From Loxodes magnus (taxonomy: Eukaryota; Ciliophora; Karyorelictea; Loxodida; Loxodidae), in NCBI GenBank assembly GCA_946699065.1, contig CAMPDV010001990.1:1-64000 (forward strand): a DNA stretch of 64,000 bases, given 5' to 3'. Position numbers and translations under genes: made by a program. Shown piece by piece: positions 1 to 11,585 of the stretch. Below the pieces are notes generated by a model. The model saw only the letters and a program-made list of their open reading frames with translations. It made no database searches and was not told the origin of the DNA. How positions within the stretch are numbered: the first letter of the stretch is position 1; each line of letters starts with the position of its first letter.

Positions 1-831
1 ATTTTACCGCTTTAATAAATAAAATATACTTCAAAGATAGTTTTAATCAGACTCTTACATTTCTAAATAAAATTTAAGAAAGATAGAGATAGAACTTCTC
101 TAAGTAATTTTATCTAACAAATCCAAAAATTATATTTAGAACCTTTAACGATTAAAAGAAAAGAATCTACCATAAATACATTGACGAAGAGTCAAAAAGT
201 AGTTTAAGATAAAAAAGGAAACAAAATATTTCTTATTTGTTCTAGAGAATAGAAAATGATAAATATTAGAGAATAGCTTTACTTATACTAATACTCATAT
301 TATTTAGAAGACAAGAGTAAATTTATTAAAATATTCAACTTATGGAACTACAAATTGATAGGTATAATTTAGTATTAGTTTAATGCAGGTGTAAATATGA
401 ATAAAGGCTCAATTAAATTTAGGGAAAAGTAAATTAATCAAGTATAAAAGTCTGCTTAATATCCAAAATACAAGAAATTATAGATAAAGTAAAGTGAACA
501 TCGAAAAAATGACCTTATGAGTTGGAATCTAGAGCTCTAAAACGTTACGAATGACAAAGAAAAAGCATAATATTTAAAGATTCTTTAATTTGTGGTAGTT
601 TAGTAAAAGCACATAAAATAACTTAAGAAAGCTATGATGAAACTAAAGGTAGCAGATTGTCATTCTCAAAGCTTAGCCATCTATTATTTATAGCTACAAG
701 TTGATATTAACAAGAAGCTTAAATAAAGAAATCCATTTGCTAAGTATTTTAATGCAAGTAGGCTAAGAAGATTATTGCTTCAGTCTTTTTCTTTATAAAA
801 GAGTTAATAAGAAGCTAAATCTTCTAGCTGA
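1..831 (+). CDS. C-terminal part of an unknown protein entering from the left edge
   Basis: A frame runs in from the window edge to a TGA at 829-831 and reads as well-mixed, charged, helical protein when TAA/TAG are Gln, for example LKVADCHSQSLAIYYLQ followed by KKLKQRNPFAKYF near the end. No TGA occurs earlier in the frame. I recognise no domain. The start lies outside the window, so only about 276 residues are visible. The next gene on the same strand (TPR gene 1) starts about 1.5 kb downstream. Because few codons stop translation in this genome, the call rests on composition only; a non-coding origin cannot be excluded. Confidence 0.4.
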
Positions 832-2346
832 TATTTTGCTATATTAAAGGTAAGAGGATAAATCTTCAATTAACTATCTTAAATAAATTTTCCTTAATTT
901 AAGGTAAAAATTATAGGCTTTAAGTCAAGGATAAAAAGGCTCTTTTATTTGCGATAAAGTAAATATGACTAAAAGTAATTTTTGAATAAAAGTTACTTTA
1001 TATTGCTTTTTATATCAAACTTGCAAATAGAATCAATTCATTTAAGTCTCCCTCTTTAGAGTATGCACAAGTATTTATTAAAAAAGTCCATTTCTTACTA
1101 TTCTTAAAATAAATAGAAATCCCTTACTTCTTGAAAAATAACAACTGTCTAATAGTTTGCATTCTAAAAAGGTAATTTATAAGCTAAATGACTTGAAATA
1201 AATTTCCTTTATTATATTGGTTCAAAGACTTACTAGAAGATACATCACAAAGGATAATTTTTAATTTGGATTGAATTAATTGCTAAATATCTTGCTATCT
1301 TTAGCTAATGTCTATCATTAGTGTACTTTACTTTCGTATATTCTATATTACGCTTATAGTTGTAATTATCACTAAGTGCTTTTAAGCCTTTGACTTATTA
1401 AGAATATAGATAAAGATAAACTAAGTGTAATGTATAAGTATAATCTACTTAGAGAAACTCCTATTATCAGTATCCTCGCTACAATTACTAAAATTAGCAG
1501 ACTAAATTGTAAAGAGAATAATGCTCTAATGATGTCTAAGAATGAATTAGAGAAGTATAATAGTGAGAAAATGTCTAACTTTGTTTAAGATAATTATCAT
1601 ATTATCCAAGGAAATTAATTTTGGGTATAAGGAAATTATACAGATGAGTATCTCCTAGGTAAATAACATATAAGCCTCCCTTTCATTTAAGATAAGCTAT
1701 TGCATCATTCCTAAAACCAAAACTTATTTTAAATTTATTATTTTGTAAGTTGCTTGCACATAATGACCAATTAGATCATATAATGACTAGTCTCATACTT
1801 AGGCATTATAGCATTATATTTAATCTTAATACTCATAAATATGCTTAAATCCATTAATTTAGCCTTAAGACTTACTTTGCTTATACTTCTCTTAATTTAT
1901 AAATAGCTTTTCAAAATGCTTTAAGTTAAGAACTTGGCTATTAATTACATTATAGCTTACATATTTAATCAAATAATCCAACCTAAAACAGCAACATAAA
2001 TTTGTTATTTTATTCAAAGCTAAAACTCTTAAATTATATCAGAGAAAAATAATTCCAAACTTAAATAAGCAGACAATCTCTTACTTGCCTTGTAAAGATA
2101 GTTATCTATATCAGTATAATTATCTAGATATAGCAAGAAAGCTAATTTAAATAAGAGTTAGTTTAATTTAAATGCTATTAAGCTAAGATAATAGCATCCC
2201 TATTAATAATAGCCTTTATATAGAAATAAAGGAATCAAATAGCAAGTACTAATTACTTTGCTTTAAATCACTTTAAAATTAAATAATTACAAAGAGTCTC
2301 TTAAATCTAACCTATTTAAGCTAAATTAAATTAATATTTAATCAAT
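832..2346. other. Intergenic stretch; right half is a duplicated upstream flank
   Basis: AT-rich DNA unusually full of TAAG/CTTA and AGCTTA words. About 1740-2346, just upstream of TPR gene 1, matches in inverted orientation the DNA upstream of TPR gene 3 (28165-28800): both carry the same order of blocks, including the CTATTAATAATAG-like and GATATAGATAACTAT-like segments. The duplication that made the TPR paralogues therefore took along more than 600 bp of 5' flank, presumably with promoter sequence. Confidence 0.5.
1430..1786 (+). CDS. Possible small gene or gene remnant, unknown
   Basis: Within the intergenic stretch one frame from an ATG at 1430 to a TGA at 1784-1786 (118 residues) begins with protein-like sequence such as NELEKYNSEKMSNFVQD and GNQFWVQGNYTDEYLLGK. 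The protein-like quality starts slightly upstream of the ATG and fades after about 1660, and the 3' part overlaps the duplicated TPR upstream flank. It could be a relic exon rather than a gene. No family recognised. Confidence 0.2.
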
Positions 2347-4392
2347 ATGGATCAATCTATCCCTCTAACTCGCTCTTAATAGTTATACCAATAAGGTAAT
2401 TACCTCTATCAAAATAACAACTACCAAAACGCTATTCAATGCTATAACACTGCGTTATAGCTTTATCCCTAAAACTATAAAGCTCTTTTTAGTAAGGGAA
2501 ACATTCTTAAGGATATGAAAGATTATAATGAAGCTATTAAGTGCTACGATGAAGCATTATAATATGCTCCTAACGAAGCTTCTATTCATTTCAATAAGGG
2601 AAATACACTGTAAATATAAGGCAAATTTAATGAAGCTATTCAATGCTACGTGATAGCTATAAAAAATAACCCTAAAGAAAGAAAGTTTTACATCAATCAA
2701 GGGACTGCACTAAGAGCATTGAATAGACATTAAGAAGCTATTTAGAGCTACGACAAGGCGATTGAAATTAATTCACAAGATCCTTTACCCTTGACTAACA
2801 AAGGAAATGCTCTTTTCGCATTTAATAGAATTGAAGAAGCTATTCAATGTTATGAAGCAGCAATATAAAAAGATCCTAATTTTGCTGAGGCTTATTATCA
2901 TAAAGGAGTAGCGTTAAAAGCTTAAAACAAAGAGGATTAAGCCTTATAATATTTTAATATTGCTATACAAAAGAATCCTAAAAGCATCTTAAGTTAGTGT
3001 AATAGAGCTATGCTTTACTTAAAGCTTCAAAGCAAAACTTAAACATTAGAGGATTTAAACAAGGCATAGTAATTAGCATAAGATGAAAGCAATTTGGTAG
3101 TCCTTAATTAGCAAAATATTGCTTATGTAAACAAAATTTTAAACAAAGAAGCAAGGAAACTAATTGAGGAAATTGCGAGTTTATAAGAAGTTTCTAAAGA
3201 AATAGAGCTAAAGATGAAAACAACTCAAGAATAAAATTAGAATGCAGTCGATCAGTCAATTCAAAATCAATATTAGGATTTGTTAATTAAGTAAAACGCT
3301 TCAGTAAAGAAAGGTTTTGAAGTTTTGAATAAAGAATCAAGCGAGTAAGAAATAGCTTAACTAAAAAATTAAATTGAACAATTGAAGAATCAATTAATAG
3401 ACTTTTAATCTAAAATAAATGAAAAAGTAGATATAGGACAAATAGAATTATTAGCGCTCAAAGTGACTGAAGAAATAGAGTAAAATCAGAACATTAAGAG
3501 TTATTTTGATGCATTATATAATAAAATGTATTTAGCTATTAAAGAAGCTGAAGTAATATGCTCGGGTGGAAAGTTGCAACTGAATAAAGAGAATAATTAT
3601 GTTTAAGTTTTGACATTAGCTCTAACTTACATACCTTTCGTAGGAAATTTAGTAAGTTCTGGTACTAAAGGTGCTTAAAGCCAATATAAAACTAATATAA
3701 CTAAAGAAGATGCAGCAAAGATGATTACAAGTTTGCATACGAATCCCTAGACTAGAGAAGAAATTATAAAGAAAACAGCAGAGAAAATTACTTTAAGCAA
3801 GTAAAATTAAATATTAAATGCAGCTTAAGATCCAGAAGTTTTAAAATGGAAAGAAAAAGGATGAATTAAGAAGTGCAAAGACTTTTTAGTAAAAAATACC
3901 AACTAGTAAATATACGAGCCCGATGTTCAAATTTTAGCTTGCATAGATGCTCTCAAAATAATATACGCAATAAGCTCAAGTTAATTTATTAAATCTAACA
4001 ATGTAGAAGAGATTATCATAATTTTAGCTTCTGTTCCAGAATAATTTACTTTTAAAGGTGGAGAAAATATAAAACCAATAGTATAACAAACAAATTTTTA
4101 ATTTACTAGTTCTATAAATTAAGATTGAACAGTAGCAAATCCTAATTAAATAACTCTTGATTAATAAAAAAGAAACAGATTTTCTTGTTGTTGCCTTATC
4201 TACTCACTTCACGATATTCAATTCTCAAACCCCTTACTTAATAATGTACATCTTCAGAAATAGTTAAGTGCAATGACTAAGCTATCATTAAGTAAAGTGT
4301 TGAAACACAGTTTCAAACTACAAGAGATGGGATTCAACATAAATGATATTGACTTAGAATCAGCAGCATGTTTAATAAACAGTTTAGATTGA
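2347..4392 (+). CDS. TPR protein 1 (tetratricopeptide repeats, coiled coil, conserved C-terminal domain)
   Basis: 681 residues if TAA/TAG are Gln and two internal TGA codons (3862, 4126) are Trp. Residues 10-270 hold about seven TPR units of the NEAIKCYDEAL and NKGN type, a fold that binds partner proteins. A Gln/Glu-rich coiled coil follows (about 275-400), then a hydrophobic Gly-containing segment (LALTYIPFVGNLVSSG), a KG[W]IKKCK site and a C-terminal region ending LESAACLINSLD. TPR 2 and 3 share the same order. The TGA at 3862 aligns with TGG in TPR 2 and with TGA in TPR 3. The final TGA is a true stop: it is shared by all three copies, and the aligned downstream DNA carries an indel that would break the frame. 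The start ATG is shared with the paralogues (MDQS). Partner and process are unknown. Confidence 0.85.
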
Positions 4393-4619
4393 ACTAAGAC
4401 TTTTAAGTATTTTTTAATTTATTTAATATATTTAAAATAATAAATTTCTTAAGAATGGATTTATTATAGCTAAGTAATTAATGGATATTAATCTAATGTC
4501 AAAATGTTTAGTTTATTTTTTAGACAAAGTATACTTGGTATTTTATAAGTGTATGGAGAGTTAATAAGAGTATGGAATTAAATAAAGAAAAGATTCCTTT
4601 TTATTTAAATAGTTATTTA

Positions 4620-6018
4620 TCATTGAATTTCTAAGCATTTTATTGAATAAGAAATAACTTCCCTGCAATTTTCTTTTTTCTATTGAGAGATTCAAATCGT
4701 AGTACTCCATAAATTTTAACACTTATAACAATAATAAACTTATATTCGAACATTGAACTGAAACTCTTCCATTTTAGATGTAGCTATTAGCCATTTTACC
4801 TCTTTAAATAACAATATCTTTCTGTTTTATATAAATTACTTTTATTTATATTTTAATGCTTGTTATAGTTATAACTGTAGACATTAAGTGTGTAATTATT
4901 ATTATAAATTCTTTTTAAAATCTTCACATTTTTTGGAACTCTAATTAGTTGTTGTTCTCTTCCTGTTTTGTCTGTAATTGAAATTTTCTGAATTCTACTA
5001 AATTTAAATTTCTCCAAAAGAATGTCAATTTTCTAGAATTTTAGTATTAACCTTACTCATTATAATGAAGGATTCTGTTCGAATATCCTCTTACTAATCT
5101 ATTAAATTTTCCTATTCTATAGTTCCAAATAAGTTTACTTTTATCAGAACTACATGCTGCTATTCGTCTATAGCTTCTTAATAAAGCTACTAATAAGAAG
5201 TAAATGGAATATAAATACAAAATTCTTTGCAAATTACCAATCATCAAGTTCCTTATCTAAACCATATTATCATAATATCCCTACACAGTTCCATTCTGAT
5301 CACATGATATTGTAAAAATGCAATAGAAGCTTCGTGATTTCTCTATAAACTCCTTAACACATTATATTCTATATCTCATATAAATTCTTTATATAATTTC
5401 CTGGTAATTTGATTTATCTATTGTCATTTACTATTGACTCTGAAATTACATACTAGATATATCCTTTTAATACTAAATCTAAATAATTATATTTATCTTT
5501 TTATTTTTAGTTTTATCGTTGCTTTACTTCATTCTGTTATCTTCTAATATAAAAAAATTTATATTTCTAGTGTTTATATTATTAAACCTGACTCTCTTTC
5601 CCTTATATTTGCTATATGCTCTATATAATTTTTAATGATTGAAGATTTTAATCTTTCCATTTGTAATTTTATAAGTATTCTTTCATAACCTATTTATACT
5701 TTTAGGAATGCTTTCTTTTTATTATTTTTGCCTCCTTGATATTAAAATCAAACATTATATCTTTTTAAGGAAATTTTTCTCTGCTATTTCCGAATTTATT
5801 GTTCCTAAAGATGATACGTCCAGGGTCTTACTGAATCTGGATTTGATAGGTTTAATTTCTAGAGGTTTGCTGTGTAAGATATCATAAAATTACTTAGATT
5901 AAAAATATTTATATTTAAGATTCTATAATGACGAACCAAAATCTGTTATATTTGCTTTTACATTATTATTCTATGGTATTTTAGTAATAAGCATATTTCT
6001 ATGATTGACTCTATTCAT
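4620..6018 (-). CDS. Unknown protein with one tiny intron
   Basis: From an ATG at 6018 the reverse strand reads MNRVNHRNMLITKIPQNNNV and continues as mixed, charged sequence. The frame is kept if a 19-nt GT-AG intron at 5735-5753 is removed (a 22-nt version of the same intron also keeps frame). It then runs as helical, Gln/Lys-rich protein to a TGA at 4622-4620, 459 residues. No domain recognised. It is convergent with TPR gene 1, leaving about 230 bp between stops. The intron is predicted from the frame change and its GT-AG ends only. The 3' half is less convincing than the 5' half. Confidence 0.4.
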
Positions 6019-6945
6019 ATGAATATACTCCAGTTAAGCACTATTTCAAAACTTATTTAATATCCCACTTACTAAAATAACTTAAACTTTTGTTCATGTA
6101 TTGATTGAAATAAAATTATGAATCACAAATTTAATAATAAGATTTAGAAGTGAAAGCTAATATCTATAAGCCTATGCTATTTCGGAAATTTCTTTTTTAA
6201 TATCTCAATTATATCCTAATCAAAATATTTTAAGTACTAGCATTCATATTTTAATAGTATAACTCTTCAATCGCTATTTTTATTTCTTCTTTCTATGCTT
6301 ACTTCCACTTAAACTACCTACTATTAATGAATTATTATGCTTAATAATATAACTATCACCCTAGTAAGCACACACTACTATATAATGCTAGCTGATATTA
6401 TTTTATTATTAGAAAGCATCAAATTTAAGTATCATGAATCTATCTTAATATATCAATTATCTCATTTAGTATTCCTAAGAATACTTACTTCTTGCCTAAA
6501 TTAAAACTATCTCATATATCTACTTCTAAAATAACTAATATACTCTCTAATATTTATACCTTAAACTCCCTTTTCATTTAAGTATCTAACATTATAAGTA
6601 TCTATAAATCTTCTAAATAGATAATTAAATTACAATAGCCTAATAACTAAAATAGCTTGCTAGTAGAGGAATAAAAACTAAATTCAAAATAATACTAAAA
6701 TGTTATTTAAAAGTAACTAGACTAATTTTTAAAATAATGCTACCAATACTATTTAAATCTGCTATTTCTAAATAATACATAAGTATAGATATATAGTAAC
6801 TAATTATTAAATACCTAAATACCTTATGTATAATCATTCTTATAACACTAATATAATCATAGTCTCATTATACATATACTTACCTTATGTTTAAGCTATA
6901 TACATTTTATTTCTTTAGTTTAGTTTAATTCACAATATAATCAAG
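6019..6945. other. Intergenic region between divergent genes
   Basis: TAAG/CTTA-rich AT-rich DNA with no recognisable gene. It lies between the starts of the reverse gene ending at 6018 and the forward RING-Ubl gene at 6946, so it should contain both promoters. I see no motif I can name. Confidence 0.4.
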
Positions 6946-9900
6946 ATGGGGCTATCTCAAAGCTGTATCTAATGCTGACGATATTTCAATAGTTAAATCA
7001 TCATTTCCGTTACTCTTCCCTGTGGACATCAGAAGTGCTAAAATTGTGCTTATGAAGAATACTTAAAAGACGGGTCCAACCGGTGCCCAAAAAAAGAATG
7101 CTAAAAATTGTATTTAAAGGATTAAAAAAATTGAATAGATCAAAAAGCTTAATAAAGTGAAAAGGAATACAAATAGCTTCATGTTAAAGAAACTAAAAAG
7201 GAGATACTTTTATAAAAAGTTCCTAAAGAAATAAAAGTTTAGATTTTAACTTAAAATTAATAAAAAATTAGCTTATCAGCAGCAGAAGGAGAAACAATTG
7301 AATAACTGAAATAAAAAATAGAAAGGTTAGAAGGAATCGATCCTGATCTTTATGAGCTTTATAAAGAATCATAAAAATTAGATAGAAAAAAGCAAATAAA
7401 GGAAATAGTGGATTAATAAGAAGTTTAGCTAGACTTAAGGATGAAATAATGTAACTGATATAATAATTTAGGAGGTAAGAAAATAAAATATAGATGGTAA
7501 AAAATAAAGATAGAAAGTAATGATTAATATAATTAGTTTTTGATTAAATAAGACAATAATATGGTAAATAATACAAGAATAGAAAGTAAAGTATTATCAT
7601 AATTAGAGAGTAAATAAATAATCTAAAGAAGGAGAAAGTAATAAATTTAAAGAAGGTTAAAATGAAATAAAGCAAAGTTAAGAATAAATATATAGGAAGT
7701 AACTTATAAAATAGTATGTAATATATTTAATAAAGTGAGTAAGAACTTAAAGTTAGAAAGTAATTAATTTTAATTTTAAGAATGTAAAATAATATAAAAA
7801 CAGATCGTAAAAATATCTAAGAAAGGAAGTAAAAATTAAAATTAGAATGTAAAATATAAAGAAGATTGTAAAGTCATAATTCAAAGATGGTAATATATAA
7901 AGCAAAGAAAGTAAAGTACTTAATTATAGCGAGTAATGTTAATAAATTAAGGAGGTAAAAAATAAAATAAGAGGGTATAATGCTTAACATAGAATGTAAG
8001 ACATTTAAAATATTAATAGATTGTAATATATTTAAATATTAATAGGGAGTAAGACATTTTTAATATTTATAGGAAGTAAGATTATTTAAATAATTATAGC
8101 TTGTAAAGCATTTAAAATATTTATAGATGGTAAAATATTTTAAAATTTATAGTTTGTAAGGCTTTAGAAAATTTGCAGGGAGTAAGATATTTAAAAATGA
8201 TAAAGAAAGTAAGATATTTGAAATGATTATAGACTGTAAGATATTTAAATATTTATAGAATGTAAGATATTTAAGATATTTATAGATGGTAATGTATTTT
8301 AAATATTAATAGTAAGTAAGATACTTTAAATAATTATAGATGGCAACATTTTTAAATATTTAGAGAGTAAGATTATTTAAATTTTTACAGATAGTAACAT
8401 TCATTAAATAACTATAGAGAGCAAGCTGTTTTCAAGGGTTATAGATGGTACGATATTTTAACAGTTATAGAATGTAAGATTAATTAAATATTTATAGGAG
8501 GAAAGATATTTTAAGCATTTCTAGAGCGTAAGATAGTTTAAATGCTTATAGTTGGTAAGATATTTTAAAACTTAAAGAAGGTAAGATAGTTTAATGATTT
8601 ATAAGGAGGTAAGATACTTTAAATATTTACAGACAGTAAGATGTTTTAAATATTTATAGGGAGTAAGTTTTTAAATGAAAATAGTTTGTAAGATATTTTA
8701 AATGATTAAAGATGGTAAGAAATTAAAATGCTTATAAGGAGGTAATATATTTAAAGATATAGGAAGTAAGATATTTTAAATATTTATAGGAAGTAAGATA
8801 ATTTGAATATCAAAAGCTTGCAAGATTAATTAAATGATTATAGACGGTAAAACACTTTAACTGTTTACAGATTGTAAGAAATGATAAATGCTTATAGGAG
8901 GTAAGGTATTAAGCTAATTATAGATTGTAAGATATTTTAATAATTTATAGATTGTAAGATATTATGAATTATATAGGGTGTAGGATACATTAAATATTTT
9001 AGTTGGTAAGATACTTTAATTATTTATAGATGGTAAAGTATTTTAAATATTTATAGAGAGTAAGATATTTTAAATATCTACAGTCAGTAATATCCTTTAA
9101 ATTATTATAGTTCGTAAGCTATCTTTAATATTATTAGGGAGTAAGGGATATTAAAGACTTATAGATGGTAAGATAGTTTAACTGTTTACAGATTGTAAGA
9201 AATGATAAATATTTATAGGAAGTAAGATATTTAAATGACTATAGATTGTGATATATTTTAAATATTTAAAGGTAGTAAGATAATTTACAATATATTAGGA
9301 GGTAAGATATATTAAATATTTATAGAAGGTAAGATATTTTAAGCATTTATAGAGTGTAAAATAATGAAAGTATTTATAGGGAGTAAGATATTTAAATATT
9401 TATAGACTGTTAGATATTTAAATATTTATAGTTTGTAAGATATTTTAAAAATTATAGATAGTAAGATTTCTAATATTTATAGAGAGTAAGATATTTTAAA
9501 TCTTTATAGAGTGTAATATATTTACAATATTTATAGATAGTAAGATATATTAAATGATTTAGCTTGCAAGATATTTTAACTGATTATAGGGAGTAAGTTT
9601 ATTAAATATTTGTAGGAAGTAAGATATCTAAAGTATTTTAGAAGGTAAGATATTTTAAATCTTTATAGCGAGTTAGATATTTATAATATTTATAGTAGGT
9701 AAAGTATTTAAAATATTTGCAGAGAATAAGATATTTTAATACTTATAGAATGCTAGATATTTTAAGCTTTTATAGATTGTAATATTTTAAATATTATTAG
9801 GGAGTAAGGAAATTTAAAGATTTATAGAATGTAAGATATTTTAAGCTTTATAGACTGTGAAAAGATTTAAATATTTATAGAGAGTAAAATATTTTAATAC

Positions 9901-10431
9901 TTATAGATGGTAAGATATTTTAGTTATTTATAGGAAGTAAGATATTTAGAATCTTATAGGAGGTAAAATATTTAGACATTTATAGATTGTAAAAGAATAA
10001 TTGTTCTTATAGTTTGTATTCTATAAAACGCTATAGTTGGTATCCTTTTACTATTATTAGATGGTATAAATTACCTCAGGCGGTAAATTTCTACTTCAGG
10101 TATCTTTTTAATTTTTGATTGTAAAAATTAATTTTTAGATGGTTTGCTTTTTATTAAGCTTGTATTTATTTATATTAGTGTGTAAGCTTTAAGTATAGTC
10201 AGTAAATATAACTAAGAAGAATGTAATATAATTAATTTTGTATAGGGGGTATTTATTTGATTAAAGAAAGTAAATAACTAATATCAGGTAATTACTCATC
10301 TAAGAATGTTATTTGTAATAATTTTATATTTACTAGATCTTTATACTAGGTTGTTATTTATCTATTTACAGGATGTAAAACATTTTATATAAAGTAAGCT
10401 TTTTATATAGAGTGTCAGCTTTTTAATAAAG
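6946..10431 (+). CDS. RING finger / ubiquitin-like protein whose 3' part is split into about 105-110 micro-exons
   Basis: Exon 1 (6946-7450, 505 nt) encodes 168 codons plus one base. A C3HC4 RING lies at the start: C7, C10, C26, H28 (in PCGHQKC), C31, C34, C47, C52, the zinc site by which RING E3 ligases bind E2 enzymes. A ubiquitin-like fold follows at about 97-166: GETIEQLKQKIERLEGIDPD aligns with the ubiquitin [20 protein letters not shown] segment, and VQLDLRM with its last strand. After 7450 the sequence becomes a chain of GT-AG units of 15-25 nt separated by 3-nt exons, plus a few exons of 9, 21, 24 and 27 nt, all multiples of three. Phase 1 set by exon 1 is kept throughout and gives a Trp/Tyr/Asp/Glu-rich tail of roughly 130 residues (for example REEYWRTYVWKNQ). 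The last exon after 10431 and the stop are not resolved. Exon 1 is firm; splicing of the array is inference. Confidence 0.7.
7451..10431 (+). repeat. Tandem mini-intron / single-codon-exon array (about 105-110 units)
   Basis: Each unit begins GTAAG or GTAA, ends ATAG, TTAG, ACAG or AAAG, and is followed by 3 variable bases before the next GT. First units: intron 7451-7471, exon GAG 7472-7474, intron 7475-7493, exon ATG 7494-7496, intron 7497-7513, exon AAA 7514-7516. From about 7960 to 9990 units share a consensus (GTAAGATATT at the start, ATTTATAG at the end, mostly 22-25 nt, giving a period near 27). In the outer parts units are shorter (15-21 nt) and unlike each other except for their ends. 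Variant starts are few: five GC, one GA and one AT. Interiors and lengths vary, yet the ends and the 3-nt gap persist, which is what splicing would preserve. A degenerate minisatellite is the alternative. Confidence 0.85.
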
Positions 10432-11300
10432 TTGAGAATGAAAAAAACAATTAACTCTTATAAAGTTTTATCTTAATTTTGTTTGTTATTTTATTTATTA
10501 TTTATATATTTATTTGTTATTTTAGAGTTATTAATCAGATTATTTTTCTATTTATAGATATATATTAAATAATTTCCTATTATTTAACTTATGTTCATGA
10601 AAGGAGTAGATTCCTTTTAGCAAATAAATTTGATTTGGTATTTAATGGTTTACTTTTATAATTAGACTTGCTATTAGTAATCTATTAGATTTCTTTGTTA
10701 TTTTTAATTATTTTTAAATATTTTAAAAATATAATTTCTATAAATTCTTTAAGTATACAGAATAATCTTACTTTTCAGAAGAATTATTTATTATTACCTA
10801 ATTTTTTTTCTATTAAGTTTTTATTAAATTTAATACTAAAATTCTAAATCTAAATTAAAGTAAAATTGCTTAGTTCTTAGTCTGCTTTATTTTATATTTT
10901 GCAAACAATTGGAAATATCATATGATTAGGTTAATTTACTCCATATATAATTTATAATAGCTTTATTTCCTGTAAGTAAATTGATTTAGTATAAAGTACT
11001 TGCTTTATATATTACTGCTTTACATATATTTTAAAGTAAATTATTTGCATTATTCTTTAAGAGTAGCATCCTGTTGCTTTTTATTTATCTCTGAGAACTA
11101 CAATTTAAAATAGATAAAAAGTAAAATACTTGGTTAGTTAAATGGGATAAAGATACAGTTATTAGATTATAAAAGAAGTAAATTTATATTGTAAAGGACT
11201 ATTGCTAAACTAGTAATTAGTGTATTTACTCCCTATTTATATTAACTACCTTATCAAACTATACTATATTATTTTAATATATAAAACATTATAATATTTA
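10432..11300. other. AT-rich region after the array; terminal exon may lie here
   Basis: T-rich DNA with scattered GT...AG intervals but no regular 3-nt spacing that I can follow. The final exon and stop of the RING-Ubl gene should be near its start. Nothing else is recognisable. Confidence 0.3.
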
Positions 11301-11309
11301 TTAATTAAT

Positions 11310-11585
11310 TGGGAGGAGCAATACTACAACTGAGTTTACTTAAGATCTAGTACCCATGGGCGAAGAACCGAACAAAAATCTTGGTAGGAGCCGAGAGAAG
11401 ATAGGACTGAAAGACATCAAGTAGCATCAATGATGAAAGATGTAAGATACTAAAGTCTCTTTAGGGAGCATTCCGATCACAGTCCCATAGAAGACAAGAC
11501 TCACAAAGGAATGCAAGCACTATGGAAATAATTTTTTAACTTTAATAATCTTTATTAAATAGCTACGCGCCATTGAAGTATTATG
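11310..11585. other. GC-rich island of unknown nature
   Basis: An abrupt GC-richer block (about 11310-11520, with words such as CCATGGGCGAAGAACCG) stands in very AT-rich surroundings, followed by AGCTACGCGCC at 11571. The 9-mer GCTACGCGC recurs inside the hairpin at 44728-44761. It may be a structured RNA gene or the end of a short mobile element. I cannot fold it into a known RNA and see no protein in it. Confidence 0.4.

Noticed and set aside
2347-4392. TPR genes 1 and 3 as pseudogenes because of internal TGA codons
   Set aside because: TGA stands at invariant Trp sites of intact kinases in the same window, one of the TPR TGA sites is TGG in the third paralogue, and no frameshifts are present.
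7451-10431. CRISPR-like array (regular repeats with short variable spacers)
   Set aside because: Spacers are 3 nt and units diverge strongly; the genome is that of a eukaryote. Splice-site-like ends explain the pattern better.
7451-10431. Plain minisatellite or satellite DNA
   Set aside because: Unit length ranges from 15 to 25 nt and outer units share no interior sequence, yet the GT/AG ends and the 3-nt gaps hold. Kept as the alternative, not the main reading.
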